This document shows positions 7,841-17,218 of a stretch of 64,000 nucleotides of DNA, piece by piece. The notes beneath the pieces were generated by a model. The model was not told the DNA's origin. It was given only the letters and a program-made list of their open reading frames with translations, and did not search any database. This DNA is from Pedobacter miscanthi (GTDB lineage Bacteria; Bacteroidota; Bacteroidia; Sphingobacteriales; Sphingobacteriaceae): contig NZ_QNQU01000013.1 of assembly GCF_003315595.1 (NCBI RefSeq), positions 124,001 to 188,000 on the forward strand, in the 5' to 3' direction. The translations under genes and the position numbers were made by a program. Position 1 is the first letter of the stretch; every line of letters begins with the position of its first letter.

Positions 7841-9238
7841 TTAATAAGCACCGCTTCTGATCGATTCGATTTCGTCGGTAGTTAATGCAAGGTGTTTGCC
7901 CAACATCCTGCTGCCATTTTCGGTAACCAGAAAATCGTCTTCCACCCTGATGCCGCTAAAGTTTCTGAACTGTTCCAGTTTATCATAATTGATGAATTCG
8001 GTAAATTGATTTGCCGCTTTCCAACGGTCGATTAATTCAGGAATGATGTAAACACCAGGCTCAACGGTTAATACGTACCCTGCTTCGAGCGCTTTGCCTA
8101 GTCGCAGTGATTTTAGACCAAACTGCGTAGTATTTTTCAATAAATCATCCGTATAACCCACATATTGTTCGCCCAAATCTTCCATATCGTGTACATCGAG
8201 GCCCATCATGTGGCCTGTTCCACACTGGAAAAACATGGCATGTGCTCCGGCCTGTACGGCATCGTCGACGTTTCCTTTCATCAAACCGATGTCCTTTAAG
8301 CCCTGAGCAAGCATTTTACAGGAAGCCAGATGGACATCCAAATACCTTACACCGGGCGCCAACAGGTTTTTAGCATGGGTATAGGCATTGAGCACAATAT
8401 CGTAAACATCTTTTTGTTCGGCACTGAATTTCTTAGCTACCGGAAAAGTACGGGTAAGGTCGCCGGCATACCCCAAGGCTGTTTCTACTCCAGAATCGTT
8501 TAATACTAACTGGCCTTCACTGAGCAGGTTTCCATGGTAATGGTTATGGAGGATTTCGCCCCTAACCGTTAGTATCACCGGGTAGGCCAGATTGCCTCCG
8601 GCAGCTAAAGCTTCGCCCTGGATTTTGGCTGCAAGTTCGCGTTCGTACATCCCAGGTTTTGCCGTTTGCATTACCATTAAATGGATATCTGCCGAAACTG
8701 ATGCAGCGCGATCAAGCTCTACTATTTCTTCAGCTGATTTAATTGAACGTTGTGAAACAACAGCTTTTATAAAAGAAAGCGATGACTGTTCTTTAAGCTG
8801 ATCAATCGGAATGTTAAACCAGCTGGCGAGCTTAATTTTATTCTCCGGACGATATGGTGGTAAAAAGTGTACGGAGCGTTTTTTCTCCTGGTATTTTTTC
8901 AGATAAACATCAAGCTGATCTAAAGGCAATACTTTGGCTAAACCAGCATCAGCACTTTTTTCTGCCAGGGTTTTCTGCCTGCCCATCCAAACGATATCGT
9001 CAATGCCCATCTCGTTACCAAAAAGGATCGTTTCATTTTCATCTAAATCGATAATGGCTGCCACTGATGGTTCGCTGATTCCGAAATAATACAAAAACGT
9101 ACTGTCCTGCCTGAAGTGATAGGTATTATCTTTATAATTCATCGGACTATCTTCGTTACCCAAAAAGAGTAATATTCCTGAATTTATTTTCGATTGTAAG
9201 GCGGAACGTCGTTGGAGGTAAACTTCTTTTTTAAACAT
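7841..9238 (-). CDS. Xaa-Pro aminopeptidase (M24B, aminopeptidase P type)
   Basis: The 465-residue protein has an N-terminal aminopeptidase-P domain (about 1-150) and a C-terminal pita-bread catalytic domain. The five metal ligands are visible: Asp249-region in LNDSG, Asp260 in GDLTRT, His343 in GTGHMMGLDVHD, Glu393 in TVEPG and Glu433 in RVEDD. It removes the first residue from peptides whose second residue is proline, and no signal peptide is visible, so it acts in the cytoplasm. It lies upstream of the hydroxyproline operon on the same strand, separated by about 970 nt of repeats, so it is a separate unit. The next gene is a second, larger member of the same family. Confidence 0.93.
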   Translation of the reverse strand: MFKKEVYLQRRSALQSKINSGILLFLGNEDSPMNYKDNTYHFRQDSTFLYYFGISEPSVAAIIDLDENETILFGNEMGIDDIVWMGRQKTLAEKSADAGLAKVLPLDQLDVYLKKYQEKKRSVHFLPPYRPENKIKLASWFNIPIDQLKEQSSLSFIKAVVSQRSIKSAEEIVELDRAASVSADIHLMVMQTAKPGMYERELAAKIQGEALAAGGNLAYPVILTVRGEILHNHYHGNLLSEGQLVLNDSGVETALGYAGDLTRTFPVAKKFSAEQKDVYDIVLNAYTHAKNLLAPGVRYLDVHLASCKMLAQGLKDIGLMKGNVDDAVQAGAHAMFFQCGTGHMMGLDVHDMEDLGEQYVGYTDDLLKNTTQFGLKSLRLGKALEAGYVLTVEPGVYIIPELIDRWKAANQFTEFINYDKLEQFRNFSGIRVEDDFLVTENGSRMLGKHLALTTDEIESIRSGAY

Positions 9239-9662
9239 AATAATAAGTGTTAAGCAAATATCCCAAAAGCCATTGTTATCCGTGTAAGATTTTACTCAAT
9301 GGCTAAAATATGGGTGGTATCTGCAAATTATAAGTTAGATGATAAAAGTGAAAATAAATTTCTGTTATGCGAAAAATAAGGCCGAAATCTGACAAAAGTC
9401 GTCGATTTCAAAACCGTTTTGAGATTATTCTGAATATTATTTTAATTATTAAAAAGATAGATACTTTAAATTAAGTTTTTATTGATATAGAAAAGCTTAA
9501 ATACTATGAATATTCTACATTAAAAGACTCATAATCAAAATTAAACAGAATCTATATTAATAATACTTCAGTATAAAATAATATATAAAACTGATTATCA
9601 GAATATAATAATATTTCAAAAACCAAAAACTTTGTTACAAGGCTCAAAAAAAATAAGTGTTT

Positions 9663-9795
9663 TCATCTCGATCGATTGCAACGAAGTAGAGAGATCCATC
9701 CCGAGATAGCTATCGGAGATGACGTTTTCCAGCTGGAATTGTCAATCCTGAGCGGAGTTGAAGGATCCATTCCACAGCGTTCCAGCAGAGATGAC
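9663..9795. repeat. Palindromic intergenic repeats of the GTCATCTCGA family
   Basis: Two joined elements occur: one from TCATCTCGATCGATTGCAAC to CGGAGATGACG, and one containing AATCCTGAGCGGAGTTGAAGG and CAGAGATGACATT. Similar sequences occur at 240-270, 19796-19888, 40941-41024 and 59512-59550. The rest of the 9239-9824 gap is very AT-rich and shows no gene. Confidence 0.7.
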
Positions 9796-9824
9796 ATTCT
9801 TTCTGTAGCGACTGCCTTTCTAGA

Positions 9825-11600
9825 TTAAACAGCCTTACACTTCTCTTCCAGCCATTCGGCCTCCTCTACAGATAATAATGGTTGTAGCTGATCAAAAACC
9901 ATCTGATTGTACTGATTTAACCAGCTTACCTGATATGTTTCCAGAAGCGATTTGTTTACGATTGTAGTATCGATAAAACATAAGGTCAGGGTTTCGAAGG
10001 TGAGAAAATCGCCAAATTCGGTACTACTGTGTGGAATGCATAAAACCAGGTTTTCAAGGCGTACACCGTGACTTCCCGGACGATAAATACCTGGTTCGAT
10101 AGAATTTACCATCCCTGGCTTAAAGGCAATATCTATGTTAGCCGGACTAATGGTTTGAGGCCCTTCGTGTACATTCAGGAAGAAACCAATACCATGACCA
10201 GTACCATGACCAAAATTTATGGTATAATCCCAAAGTGGTTTTCTACAGATGGAATCAATCTGATAACCTTTTGTACCTGCCGGAAAAATCAGTTTAGAAC
10301 CCTCAATTAGGCCTTTTAATACCAAGGTATAATCATCAGCTTGTTGCTGGCTATAATTTCCAACAGGCATTACCCTGGTAATATCGGTTGTACCATACCG
10401 GTACAGCCCTCCGGAATCAACCAGGAACAAACCATCACCAATAATTTCCTGATCGCTCTCCGGCGTAACGGTATAATGTGGCAGTGCACCATTAGCGTTA
10501 TATCCGGCAATGGTGTTAAAACTCAGCCCAACAAAAGAAGCCTGTTCGGCCCTAAGTGCAGCCAGTTTCTCTGCTGCAGACCATTCGCTGATCTTTTCTT
10601 TCCCTAAATAGTCTTCCAACCACTTAAAGAATTTCGTTAGCGCAACACCATCATGCAGCATTGCTTTGCGGATATGACTGATTTCAGTTTCGTTCTTCTC
10701 ACTTTTAAGATGCGTACTCGGGTTAATCCCGAAAATAATTTCATTGGTTTTAGGTAAAAGCTGGTAAAGGCCAAAACAGGTTCGTTTAGGATCAATAAAA
10801 ACTGCGGCATCATTCGGAAGTAATGTTAATGCATTGCTTATTTCCAGGTATGGCAACAAACTTACGCCTTGCTGATTTAGTTGCTCCATATCATTTCCTG
10901 ACAGCTTTTGCTCATCGATGAAAAGTTTTGCTTCGTTAGGTGTAATCAAAGCGAAACTTAATGCCACAGGATTATAATCTACATCTTTACCCCGAAGGTT
11001 AAACAGCCAGGCAATATCATCAAGAGATGAAATAAAATGATATTCGGCTCCATTTTGCTTTAAAGCAGCTCTTACCTGTACTATTTTTGCTGAAATGTTT
11101 AATCCTGCTGCAGCCTCATCAATTAAAAAGGCTTTCTCTGCGGGTAGCCCTACCCTATCTATCCAGATGCTGCTGATTAAATCTAAATCTGTTACGGATA
11201 TTCCGTTCTGTTGAAGGCTATTTTTCAATTCCATCGCCAATGCCACTGTGATCAACTGGAAGTTAAAGCCAACTTTGGCGCCTTTTGGTAACACCTCATT
11301 CAACCAACTGATATATTCGGGCGTATGTGGCACTTTTAGTTTTACCAATTCATATCCCGTACCCTTCAATTGCGTTTCGGCCTGCGTAAAGTACCTGGAG
11401 TCTGTCCAGAGGCCGGCAAAATCATGGGTAATCACCAAAGTACCGGCCGAACCTGTAAAACCACAGGCAAAAGGGATGGCTTTATAATGCGCAGGCAGGT
11501 ATTCGCTGATATGCGGATCGGCAGCAGTTATGATGTAAGCATCTATACCTTGAGCGGTCATTAACTCGCGTAACGCCTGCAATTTTTCTATATAGGTCAT
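9825..11600 (-). CDS. Xaa-Pro aminopeptidase, large form (M24B, XPNPEP1-like)
   Basis: The 591-residue protein has the three-domain build of eukaryote-type aminopeptidase P, longer than the 465-residue neighbour. The N-terminus reads AYIITAADPHISEYLP. The metal site is visible as VDSGGLYRYGTTDITR, FGHGTGHGIGFFLNVHEGP, SIEPGIY and GVRLEN. A start at 11642 is possible, but the family begins at MTYIEKLQ, and a -7-like element (11624-11631) overlaps the longer N-terminus, so 11600 is preferred. It cleaves Xaa-Pro dipeptides and longer Xaa-Pro peptides in the cytoplasm. With the other peptidase and the hydroxyproline genes it suggests use of proline-rich peptides. Confidence 0.92.
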   Translation of the reverse strand: MTYIEKLQALRELMTAQGIDAYIITAADPHISEYLPAHYKAIPFACGFTGSAGTLVITHDFAGLWTDSRYFTQAETQLKGTGYELVKLKVPHTPEYISWLNEVLPKGAKVGFNFQLITVALAMELKNSLQQNGISVTDLDLISSIWIDRVGLPAEKAFLIDEAAAGLNISAKIVQVRAALKQNGAEYHFISSLDDIAWLFNLRGKDVDYNPVALSFALITPNEAKLFIDEQKLSGNDMEQLNQQGVSLLPYLEISNALTLLPNDAAVFIDPKRTCFGLYQLLPKTNEIIFGINPSTHLKSEKNETEISHIRKAMLHDGVALTKFFKWLEDYLGKEKISEWSAAEKLAALRAEQASFVGLSFNTIAGYNANGALPHYTVTPESDQEIIGDGLFLVDSGGLYRYGTTDITRVMPVGNYSQQQADDYTLVLKGLIEGSKLIFPAGTKGYQIDSICRKPLWDYTINFGHGTGHGIGFFLNVHEGPQTISPANIDIAFKPGMVNSIEPGIYRPGSHGVRLENLVLCIPHSSTEFGDFLTFETLTLCFIDTTIVNKSLLETYQVSWLNQYNQMVFDQLQPLLSVEEAEWLEEKCKAV

Positions 11601-11623
11601 GTTGAGGAAGAATTGTTGTCGGT

Positions 11624-11631
11624 CAAATTTA
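11624..11631 (-). promoter_or_regulatory. Predicted -7 element of the large Xaa-Pro aminopeptidase
   Basis: TAAATTTG on the minus strand matches TAnnTTTG and would place transcription start near 11617, just before the preferred start codon at 11600. Confidence 0.5.
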
Positions 11632-11770
11632 AAACAATTCAAACCAACATAGAAAACCTCGCAATTTATTACCTTATACCCTAAACCTTACACCTCAAAC
11701 CTTAATTCTACACCACAAACCTTTTTCACTGCACAAACGTTTGCATAACAGCGCATTGTATCTGCCCGTT

Positions 11771-11806
11771 AATAAAAACAGGCCCAATATAACTATCGGA
11801 CCTGCT
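11771..11806 (-). terminator. Intrinsic terminator of the SAM-controlled operon
   Basis: On the minus strand GCAGGTCC and GGGCCTGT pair (one G-U), followed at once by TTTTTATT. It lies about 25-60 nt beyond the stop codon of the TlpA-like gene and closes the operon. Confidence 0.8.
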
Positions 11807-11831
11807 CTTAAACAATGATTTAATTAAGCAA

Positions 11832-12386
11832 TTACCTGCTTGTTTTCTGGCTTAATTCTTTAACGTTTTTAACCAGCAGGCTAAATTCTTCTTTATCGTA
11901 CAAACGGGTTAAAAACCTGATATAACCATCACGATCAATCACTACATTACGGGTAACGCCGGCTTTTTTATCAGCAAATTTCTGAAAGATTTTAGCACCG
12001 GGATCAAGCGCCAGCGGATAAGTGATGTTCATGTCTTTATGGAATTTCTGCACCACGTCCAATGGTTCATCACGGTCTACACCAATCAGTACCACATCTT
12101 TGTCTTTGTAAGCCTGCCAGATATCTTTTTCCAGATAAGGCATTTCTTCGCGGCAAACCTTACACCAGGCAGCGGTAAACTGCAGGATAACGATTTTACC
12201 TTTCAACTCTTTTAAAGTGGTTTTCTTCCCATCATTGAGTACGAGTTCAAAATCATCAGGCGCTTTATCGCCAACTTTTACCAGGTAGCCTCTGCTATCT
12301 GCATTTGGGTTTTCGAATTTTGGTTGTTGCGCAAATGCGCCAAGGCTGAGCAAAACCGCAGCCATTGTGAATAATTTACTTTTCAT
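11832..12386 (-). CDS. TlpA-like periplasmic thioredoxin-fold protein
   Basis: The 184-residue protein has a signal peptide (residues 1-19, cleaved near AFAQQ) and a redoxin/AhpC-TSA fold. The active-site WCKVC lies at residues 74-78 in FTAAWCKVCREEMPYL. Such proteins are thiol-disulfide exchangers of the periplasm and often travel with SusCD operons in Bacteroidota. It is the last gene of the M28/SusC/SusD operon, but 261 nt of repeats separate it from SusD. An intrinsic terminator follows it. The partner is unknown; WCKVC is less common than WCGPC. Confidence 0.88.
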   Translation of the reverse strand: MKSKLFTMAAVLLSLGAFAQQPKFENPNADSRGYLVKVGDKAPDDFELVLNDGKKTTLKELKGKIVILQFTAAWCKVCREEMPYLEKDIWQAYKDKDVVLIGVDRDEPLDVVQKFHKDMNITYPLALDPGAKIFQKFADKKAGVTRNVVIDRDGYIRFLTRLYDKEEFSLLVKNVKELSQKTSR

Positions 12387-12409
12387 GATCTTTTTTATGG
12401 TTAATTGTT

Positions 12410-12640
12410 TAAATCGGTTAACTGGTTAATTGTATAAATTGGGTAATTGTTAGATTAAATTGCCAGATTGTTTTTATTGCTAAACTGATAACTCTCTTTT
12501 GATTATTGCAATTTGAATATTGGTTATTATTTGGAGGTTAATTGTATAAATTGGGTAACTGTAAGGTTAAACTGATAACTCCCGTTTGATTATTGCAATC
12601 TGAATATTGGTTATTAGCTATGGTGGTTAATTGTTTAACT
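12410..12640. repeat. Partly duplicated GGTTAATTG repeats inside the operon
   Basis: A segment of about 112 bp (starting 12424 and 12536) repeats GGTTAATTGTATAAATTGGG, CTGATAACTC and TTTGATTATTGCAATTTGAA with small changes; a third GGTTAATTG begins near 12625. It fills the gap between SusD and the TlpA-like gene. The same GGTTAATTGTTTAAA core occurs at 40794-40830, 42029-42062 and, inverted, 62498-62529. Confidence 0.7.
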
Positions 12641-12647
12641 GTTAAGT

Positions 12648-14180
12648 TTATTTTTCTGCTGCTTTCCAGCCTTCATCAGCCGCTGTAGCCACTTCTCCAT
12701 ATTTGCCTTTTTCGCCGAAATAAGCATTGCCACCAAAAGTATAAACCGGCTGTTTTACCAGATCGAGTTGCAGCTGAGGCAAGGGATATTCAGTTGGTGT
12801 ACCGCCAACGAGTAAATTGTTCCGGCGCATAAAGGTAAAGGGCAGAAATGCGCCTCCTGCGCCATCAATTTCGATGGCATACTCGTAATGCAGCTGTTTT
12901 CTTAAATCAGTTTGATTTGCGGCTACATCCGGAAGGGTACCTATTGCTTTTCTGGCCGCAGCCGGATCGTTCAGCAAAGATGCTGCGCCGGCATAATCTT
13001 TCAGCCAGAATTTAGATTCGGCTTTTAACAAACGGATTTCTTCCGCCAGGAAATAAGGATTAACTGCGCCCGGAGAATTTAGGGTATTGGCGCTATTATA
13101 CCATCTCTTTCTATACCAGTTGGTAAAAAGACCACGTCCGCGGGATTCGATAAATATCCCAAAACTTGTGGTATAACCAAAATAGCTGTCGAAACGTTTA
13201 TCGTTGCTGCTGATATTCGGCAATATGCCCGTTAAAGGGTAAAATTTGGGTGTATTCCCGGTTTTATCGGCCAGATAGGCAATTTTTACATCCGGCGGCA
13301 ACCAACCCGAACCATCCGAATTACGCTGCACCAGGTTGGTTAATAGCTGATTGTAATAGCCACCTGTTACCGTAGTGATTATAAAGTCGCTGGTAAAACC
13401 TTTTTCGGCATAAGCCAATACCTTACTCCACTGCGCATCGCCTATTTTTTCGGCTTCTGCTTTATCACGGGCTTCGGAAGATAAAATCCTGGCAGCCATC
13501 GAGTTGGCCAGTTTGATAAAATCACTTTTACTGAAGGACTTTCCGCTAAGGAAATCGAATTTAAACTGGCTGTTTGCTTCGGCAAGTGCAATAGATTTGT
13601 CGATCAGTTTAATTCCATTGGCAATTAAGGCTTTGTACGAATCAGGGAAATCTTTGGTACTTAAATTTACATCATCTACAATAATACCACGGTCGAAAAT
13701 AACGCCTAAATAGCCCTGTGCTATTCCTTTAGCATAATAGGCAGCCACAAGGCAATCCTGCGTGCGGTCGTTACCCTGTGTGTCGTAGATCTTTTTCCCT
13801 TGTTTTTCAATGATATCAAGCGCCAGGGTGGCATCTAAATTGGCCTGGTAAAAGCTGTTGTAAAAGGTATTCCAGGTTACTGCACCGCGGTAAGAAGTAT
13901 TGTTATTGAGCCTTAAACGTGGCTCGTTGGCAAAATCCCACCACGACGAATTCCCATTGGTATTGGTGGTTTGATCGGCCAAAAGGCTAAAATGCGTTCC
14001 GGATGCACTGGTTGAAGTACTAAAAACGGTTTGCACGCTACTGGTAGTGAGTTTCAGTCCAAGATCTTTGATCTGATCAACAGCTTCCTGATTGGTTAAA
14101 GTAGTTGGATTATCAAAATCGGTATTCTTGCAGGCACTAAGGCTTAAAGCAATCAATGATAAGTATAATAGATTTTTCAT
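12648..14180 (-). CDS. SusD/RagB-family outer-membrane lipoprotein
   Basis: The 510-residue protein has a lipoprotein signal with lipobox LSAC (cysteine 17). It has SusD features: an N-terminal TPR-like helical region with WWDFANEPRLRLNNN and YYAKGIAQGYLGV, and a C-terminal YEYAIEIDGAGG and FMRRNNLL region. SusD proteins cap the SusC barrel on the cell surface and bind the nutrient. It starts 10 nt after SusC, so the two are translated together. The operon context (M28 peptidase, SAM riboswitch) points to peptides or amino-acid derivatives as ligand. No glycan enzyme is nearby within the operon. Confidence 0.93.
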   Translation of the reverse strand: MKNLLYLSLIALSLSACKNTDFDNPTTLTNQEAVDQIKDLGLKLTTSSVQTVFSTSTSASGTHFSLLADQTTNTNGNSSWWDFANEPRLRLNNNTSYRGAVTWNTFYNSFYQANLDATLALDIIEKQGKKIYDTQGNDRTQDCLVAAYYAKGIAQGYLGVIFDRGIIVDDVNLSTKDFPDSYKALIANGIKLIDKSIALAEANSQFKFDFLSGKSFSKSDFIKLANSMAARILSSEARDKAEAEKIGDAQWSKVLAYAEKGFTSDFIITTVTGGYYNQLLTNLVQRNSDGSGWLPPDVKIAYLADKTGNTPKFYPLTGILPNISSNDKRFDSYFGYTTSFGIFIESRGRGLFTNWYRKRWYNSANTLNSPGAVNPYFLAEEIRLLKAESKFWLKDYAGAASLLNDPAAARKAIGTLPDVAANQTDLRKQLHYEYAIEIDGAGGAFLPFTFMRRNNLLVGGTPTEYPLPQLQLDLVKQPVYTFGGNAYFGEKGKYGEVATAADEGWKAAEK

Positions 14181-14190
14181 TTTCTGTTTG

Positions 14191-17100
14191 TTAAAAGTTT
14201 AGTGTAAGTTTTGCGCTGTAAATGCGGTAGGTTGGGTAATCGTAAAAATCCTGATTACCTTCTGGTGTTACCCCCGTAAAGGATGTCCAGGTATACAGAT
14301 TACGGCCAACAAGTGCCAGGCGGGCATTGTTTAACACCCGGTTTATCCCTAAAGCCTTTAGCGGCAGCTTATAGCTTAAAGAAACTTCTCTTAACGAAAC
14401 GTAACTGCTTTTCTGCAACCAATAATCAGTAGTTTGCTGTGCATTAAAAACAGCGGTGGTAAAAGCAAGGGGCAAACCTGCCTGTGCAGCCTGATCGGAA
14501 AATGGCGAACGGTACTGATAAGTGAGGTACTGCTGGGTTTCGTTATACTTCTGTCCACCTTGTTTCCAGTCTAAAACGGCATAAACAGACAATGGACCGA
14601 TATTAAAGGTATTTGAAAAACCGACAATAAAATCAGGTTGTGCATCGCCAATCACTTTCGAGTTACCTGTAGCTGCATTCTGGTATAGTAAAGGAGTTTC
14701 GGCGGCGGTACCCAATTGGTTTTTTAATACCACAAAACCCAGTTGGTTTACTGTAAAATCGCTCAGTTTGTAAATCCCTCCGGCGGCATTGGTTACCAGA
14801 CCCTGTGCATTAGTTTCGAGTTGATCGAGACCGGTAAGTACGCTGTAACCATAAAAGGCAAAAGGACTTACGCCGGGTGCTTTTCTGAAATCACCATCAG
14901 TAAATTCGGGTACATCCCCCAAAGAGGTAATTTTACTTCTGATCCTGCTAAAAGTGATCCCGGTGTTCCAGGTAAAGGCATTTTTGGTGATCACGTTGCC
15001 ATTGATCTCGAGCTCGAGCGAATTCGATTTAACAGCGCCCAGATTGCCGTAAATCCTTGCCGATCCGGTAGTTGGAGGAAAAGCCGGAACAAGGATAAAA
15101 TCATTAATACTTTTTGAAAAAGCGTAATTGGCCTGCACATTAATGCGTTTAAACAGCTGCGCATCAAAACCAAATTCGAGCTCGGAAGTAATGGCTCTTT
15201 TCAGGTCGGTATTTTCGCGCTGGTTATAACTTACGCCACCCGAACTGGATAAAGAAACCTGACTATCTTTGGCACCAAATGGAGGTAAGCTACCTGCTTT
15301 ACCATAAGCTACCCTCAGTTTCAATTCGTTAATGATGCCCAGTTTTAAATCTTCCGTTAAACGATAAGCAGTTGATACCCTTGGAAAAAAGGCTGTGCCC
15401 ACATCGGCACCAAATCTCGAGCTGTTATCCAGCCTGCCCAGTACATCTACAAAAATCTTTTCTTTCCATGCGGCTTTTAAATTTAGAAAGTAGCCATAGT
15501 TAACCGTTTGTTGCCATGAAGATCCAATGCCTCTGCTATCGGCCGATGCCGCAGCCAGACTTTTTACGGGTGCACTCAGGTTATAACCCGAAGCAGATAA
15601 TGAAGTAATCCTGTTTTCTTCGTACACCGCTTTTAAAGTTGCACCAAAATCGAAATCGTTAAACTTATTATTATAGTTCAGCTGTGCCTGTCCGTTTTTA
15701 GACGTGGTTTTTGTGGTACTTTCGCCATAATAACCATTGTTTCGGGTAATGTCGGCAGAGATCGTCTGAAAACCTATCGGATAATAATCTGTTTCATTGT
15801 AATTCTCGTTCTGTAAGGATGTATACACTTCGGCATTCAGTTTATCAGTAAACTGGTATTTTACCTTTAATCCTGCCAGCAGGTTATCGCTGTTATTGTT
15901 GTACTCGCGGTAACTCAACTGGTAAAAAGGATTGTTCACATTAAAATTCTGGATATCGAAACCATAAGGTTTGAAGGCGTATTTCCCTGAGGCATCACGT
16001 TCCTGCAGGTTGATAAAAGGCTCGTAAAGCGATGTGGCATATAATAACGATCCACTACCACTTGATGAAATTGAAGAAGATGGTGTTTGATTGTTAAAAT
16101 ACTGCAAACTAAGGTTAACCTCAAGCTTTTTATCTGGTTTATAACCAAAATTGAATAAGGCTGTTTGCCTTTTATCAGCGCCAACGGGCTCAGCTACGCC
16201 ACCTTTGTACTGGTTCTGAAAAGAGGCATACAGGGTATATTTATCGCCGGCCGTTGATGCAGAAACAAAATTGGTAAAATATGGATTGTTGTTAAGCATG
16301 TTGGCCACATTATCATACACATTCTGGTAAGGATGGAGATTGAGCGAATAACCATTAGCCTGTACATCGATGGTGCGGGCATTACCATTAAGTACAAATG
16401 AACCATCAGGATTTACCTTGAAATGATGGAACTGTGAAGTTGGAGGGGTATTTTGTACATTACTCAGGCCAAATTCATTGTCGACGATGATATTCACTTT
16501 TCCATTGCCCTTTCCTTTTTTGGTAAGCACCTGGATAATCCCGCCTTCTCCCCTCGTACCATAAAGGGCTGATGCTGCCGCACCTTTAACCACCTCGATG
16601 GATTCGATATCCTGCGGATTTAAATCCGATAAGTTTAATGCCGTTACAAAACCATCGATTACTAATAGTGGCGCAATATTGCCCGATACCGATTTAGCGC
16701 CACGCAAGTATACGGTAGCACCGGAATTACCTGAAGACTGACTGATCTGAATCCCTGCAACTTTTCCCCTTAGCGTTTGAGAGGCATCGGTTGCCGGAAC
16801 GGTATTAATCTGTTCGTTATTTACCTTAGTTAAGGCAAAGGTTAGTTTTTTACGACTGGTTCCTTCTGCCACACCGGTAACCACCACATCAGATAGCAGG
16901 TGGATATCTTCTTTTAGCGCTACATTAATTTCTGAACGGTTATTGATGGCTACCACCTGTTCTGTATAACCCTGAAAATGAATGATGATACTATCTGCCT
17001 TTTCCGAAAAAGTTAGGTTAAATTCCCCTTTATTATTGGTACTCGTACCAATTTTGGTGCCTTTTAATTTAATGGTGGCACCTGCCAGTGGCTGTTTATC

Positions 17101-17202
17101 TTTACTATCGGTAATTTTACCGCGAAGGGTGTTCTGGGCAAAGGTCTGCAAACTGCCGAGCAGGGCAAAGCAGACTATTAAATAGGTAAAAAATAGTTTC
17201 AT
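14191..17202 (-). CDS. SusC/RagA-family TonB-linked outer-membrane transporter
   Basis: The 1003-residue protein begins with a signal peptide (about 1-22). A carboxypeptidase-regulatory-like domain follows (LRGKITDSKDKQPLAGATIKL), then a TonB plug with LRGKVAGIQISQSSG, VIDGFV and the SusC-type NPQDIESIEVVKGAAASALYG. A 22-strand-type barrel ends in YSAKLTLNF, with the usual C-terminal phenylalanine. It lacks an STN domain, unlike the SusC at 35160-38561, so it is not built to signal to a FecR anti-sigma factor. This agrees with control by the upstream riboswitch. It lies 16 nt after the M28 gene and 10 nt before SusD. Confidence 0.95.
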   Translation of the reverse strand: MKLFFTYLIVCFALLGSLQTFAQNTLRGKITDSKDKQPLAGATIKLKGTKIGTSTNNKGEFNLTFSEKADSIIIHFQGYTEQVVAINNRSEINVALKEDIHLLSDVVVTGVAEGTSRKKLTFALTKVNNEQINTVPATDASQTLRGKVAGIQISQSSGNSGATVYLRGAKSVSGNIAPLLVIDGFVTALNLSDLNPQDIESIEVVKGAAASALYGTRGEGGIIQVLTKKGKGNGKVNIIVDNEFGLSNVQNTPPTSQFHHFKVNPDGSFVLNGNARTIDVQANGYSLNLHPYQNVYDNVANMLNNNPYFTNFVSASTAGDKYTLYASFQNQYKGGVAEPVGADKRQTALFNFGYKPDKKLEVNLSLQYFNNQTPSSSISSSGSGSLLYATSLYEPFINLQERDASGKYAFKPYGFDIQNFNVNNPFYQLSYREYNNNSDNLLAGLKVKYQFTDKLNAEVYTSLQNENYNETDYYPIGFQTISADITRNNGYYGESTTKTTSKNGQAQLNYNNKFNDFDFGATLKAVYEENRITSLSASGYNLSAPVKSLAAASADSRGIGSSWQQTVNYGYFLNLKAAWKEKIFVDVLGRLDNSSRFGADVGTAFFPRVSTAYRLTEDLKLGIINELKLRVAYGKAGSLPPFGAKDSQVSLSSSGGVSYNQRENTDLKRAITSELEFGFDAQLFKRINVQANYAFSKSINDFILVPAFPPTTGSARIYGNLGAVKSNSLELEINGNVITKNAFTWNTGITFSRIRSKITSLGDVPEFTDGDFRKAPGVSPFAFYGYSVLTGLDQLETNAQGLVTNAAGGIYKLSDFTVNQLGFVVLKNQLGTAAETPLLYQNAATGNSKVIGDAQPDFIVGFSNTFNIGPLSVYAVLDWKQGGQKYNETQQYLTYQYRSPFSDQAAQAGLPLAFTTAVFNAQQTTDYWLQKSSYVSLREVSLSYKLPLKALGINRVLNNARLALVGRNLYTWTSFTGVTPEGNQDFYDYPTYRIYSAKLTLNF

Positions 17203-17218
17203 GTTTGTAGGGTGATAT

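Noticed and set aside
11601..11642. Longer start for the large Xaa-Pro aminopeptidase
   Set aside because: A -7-like element lies inside the extension and family members begin at the later methionine.
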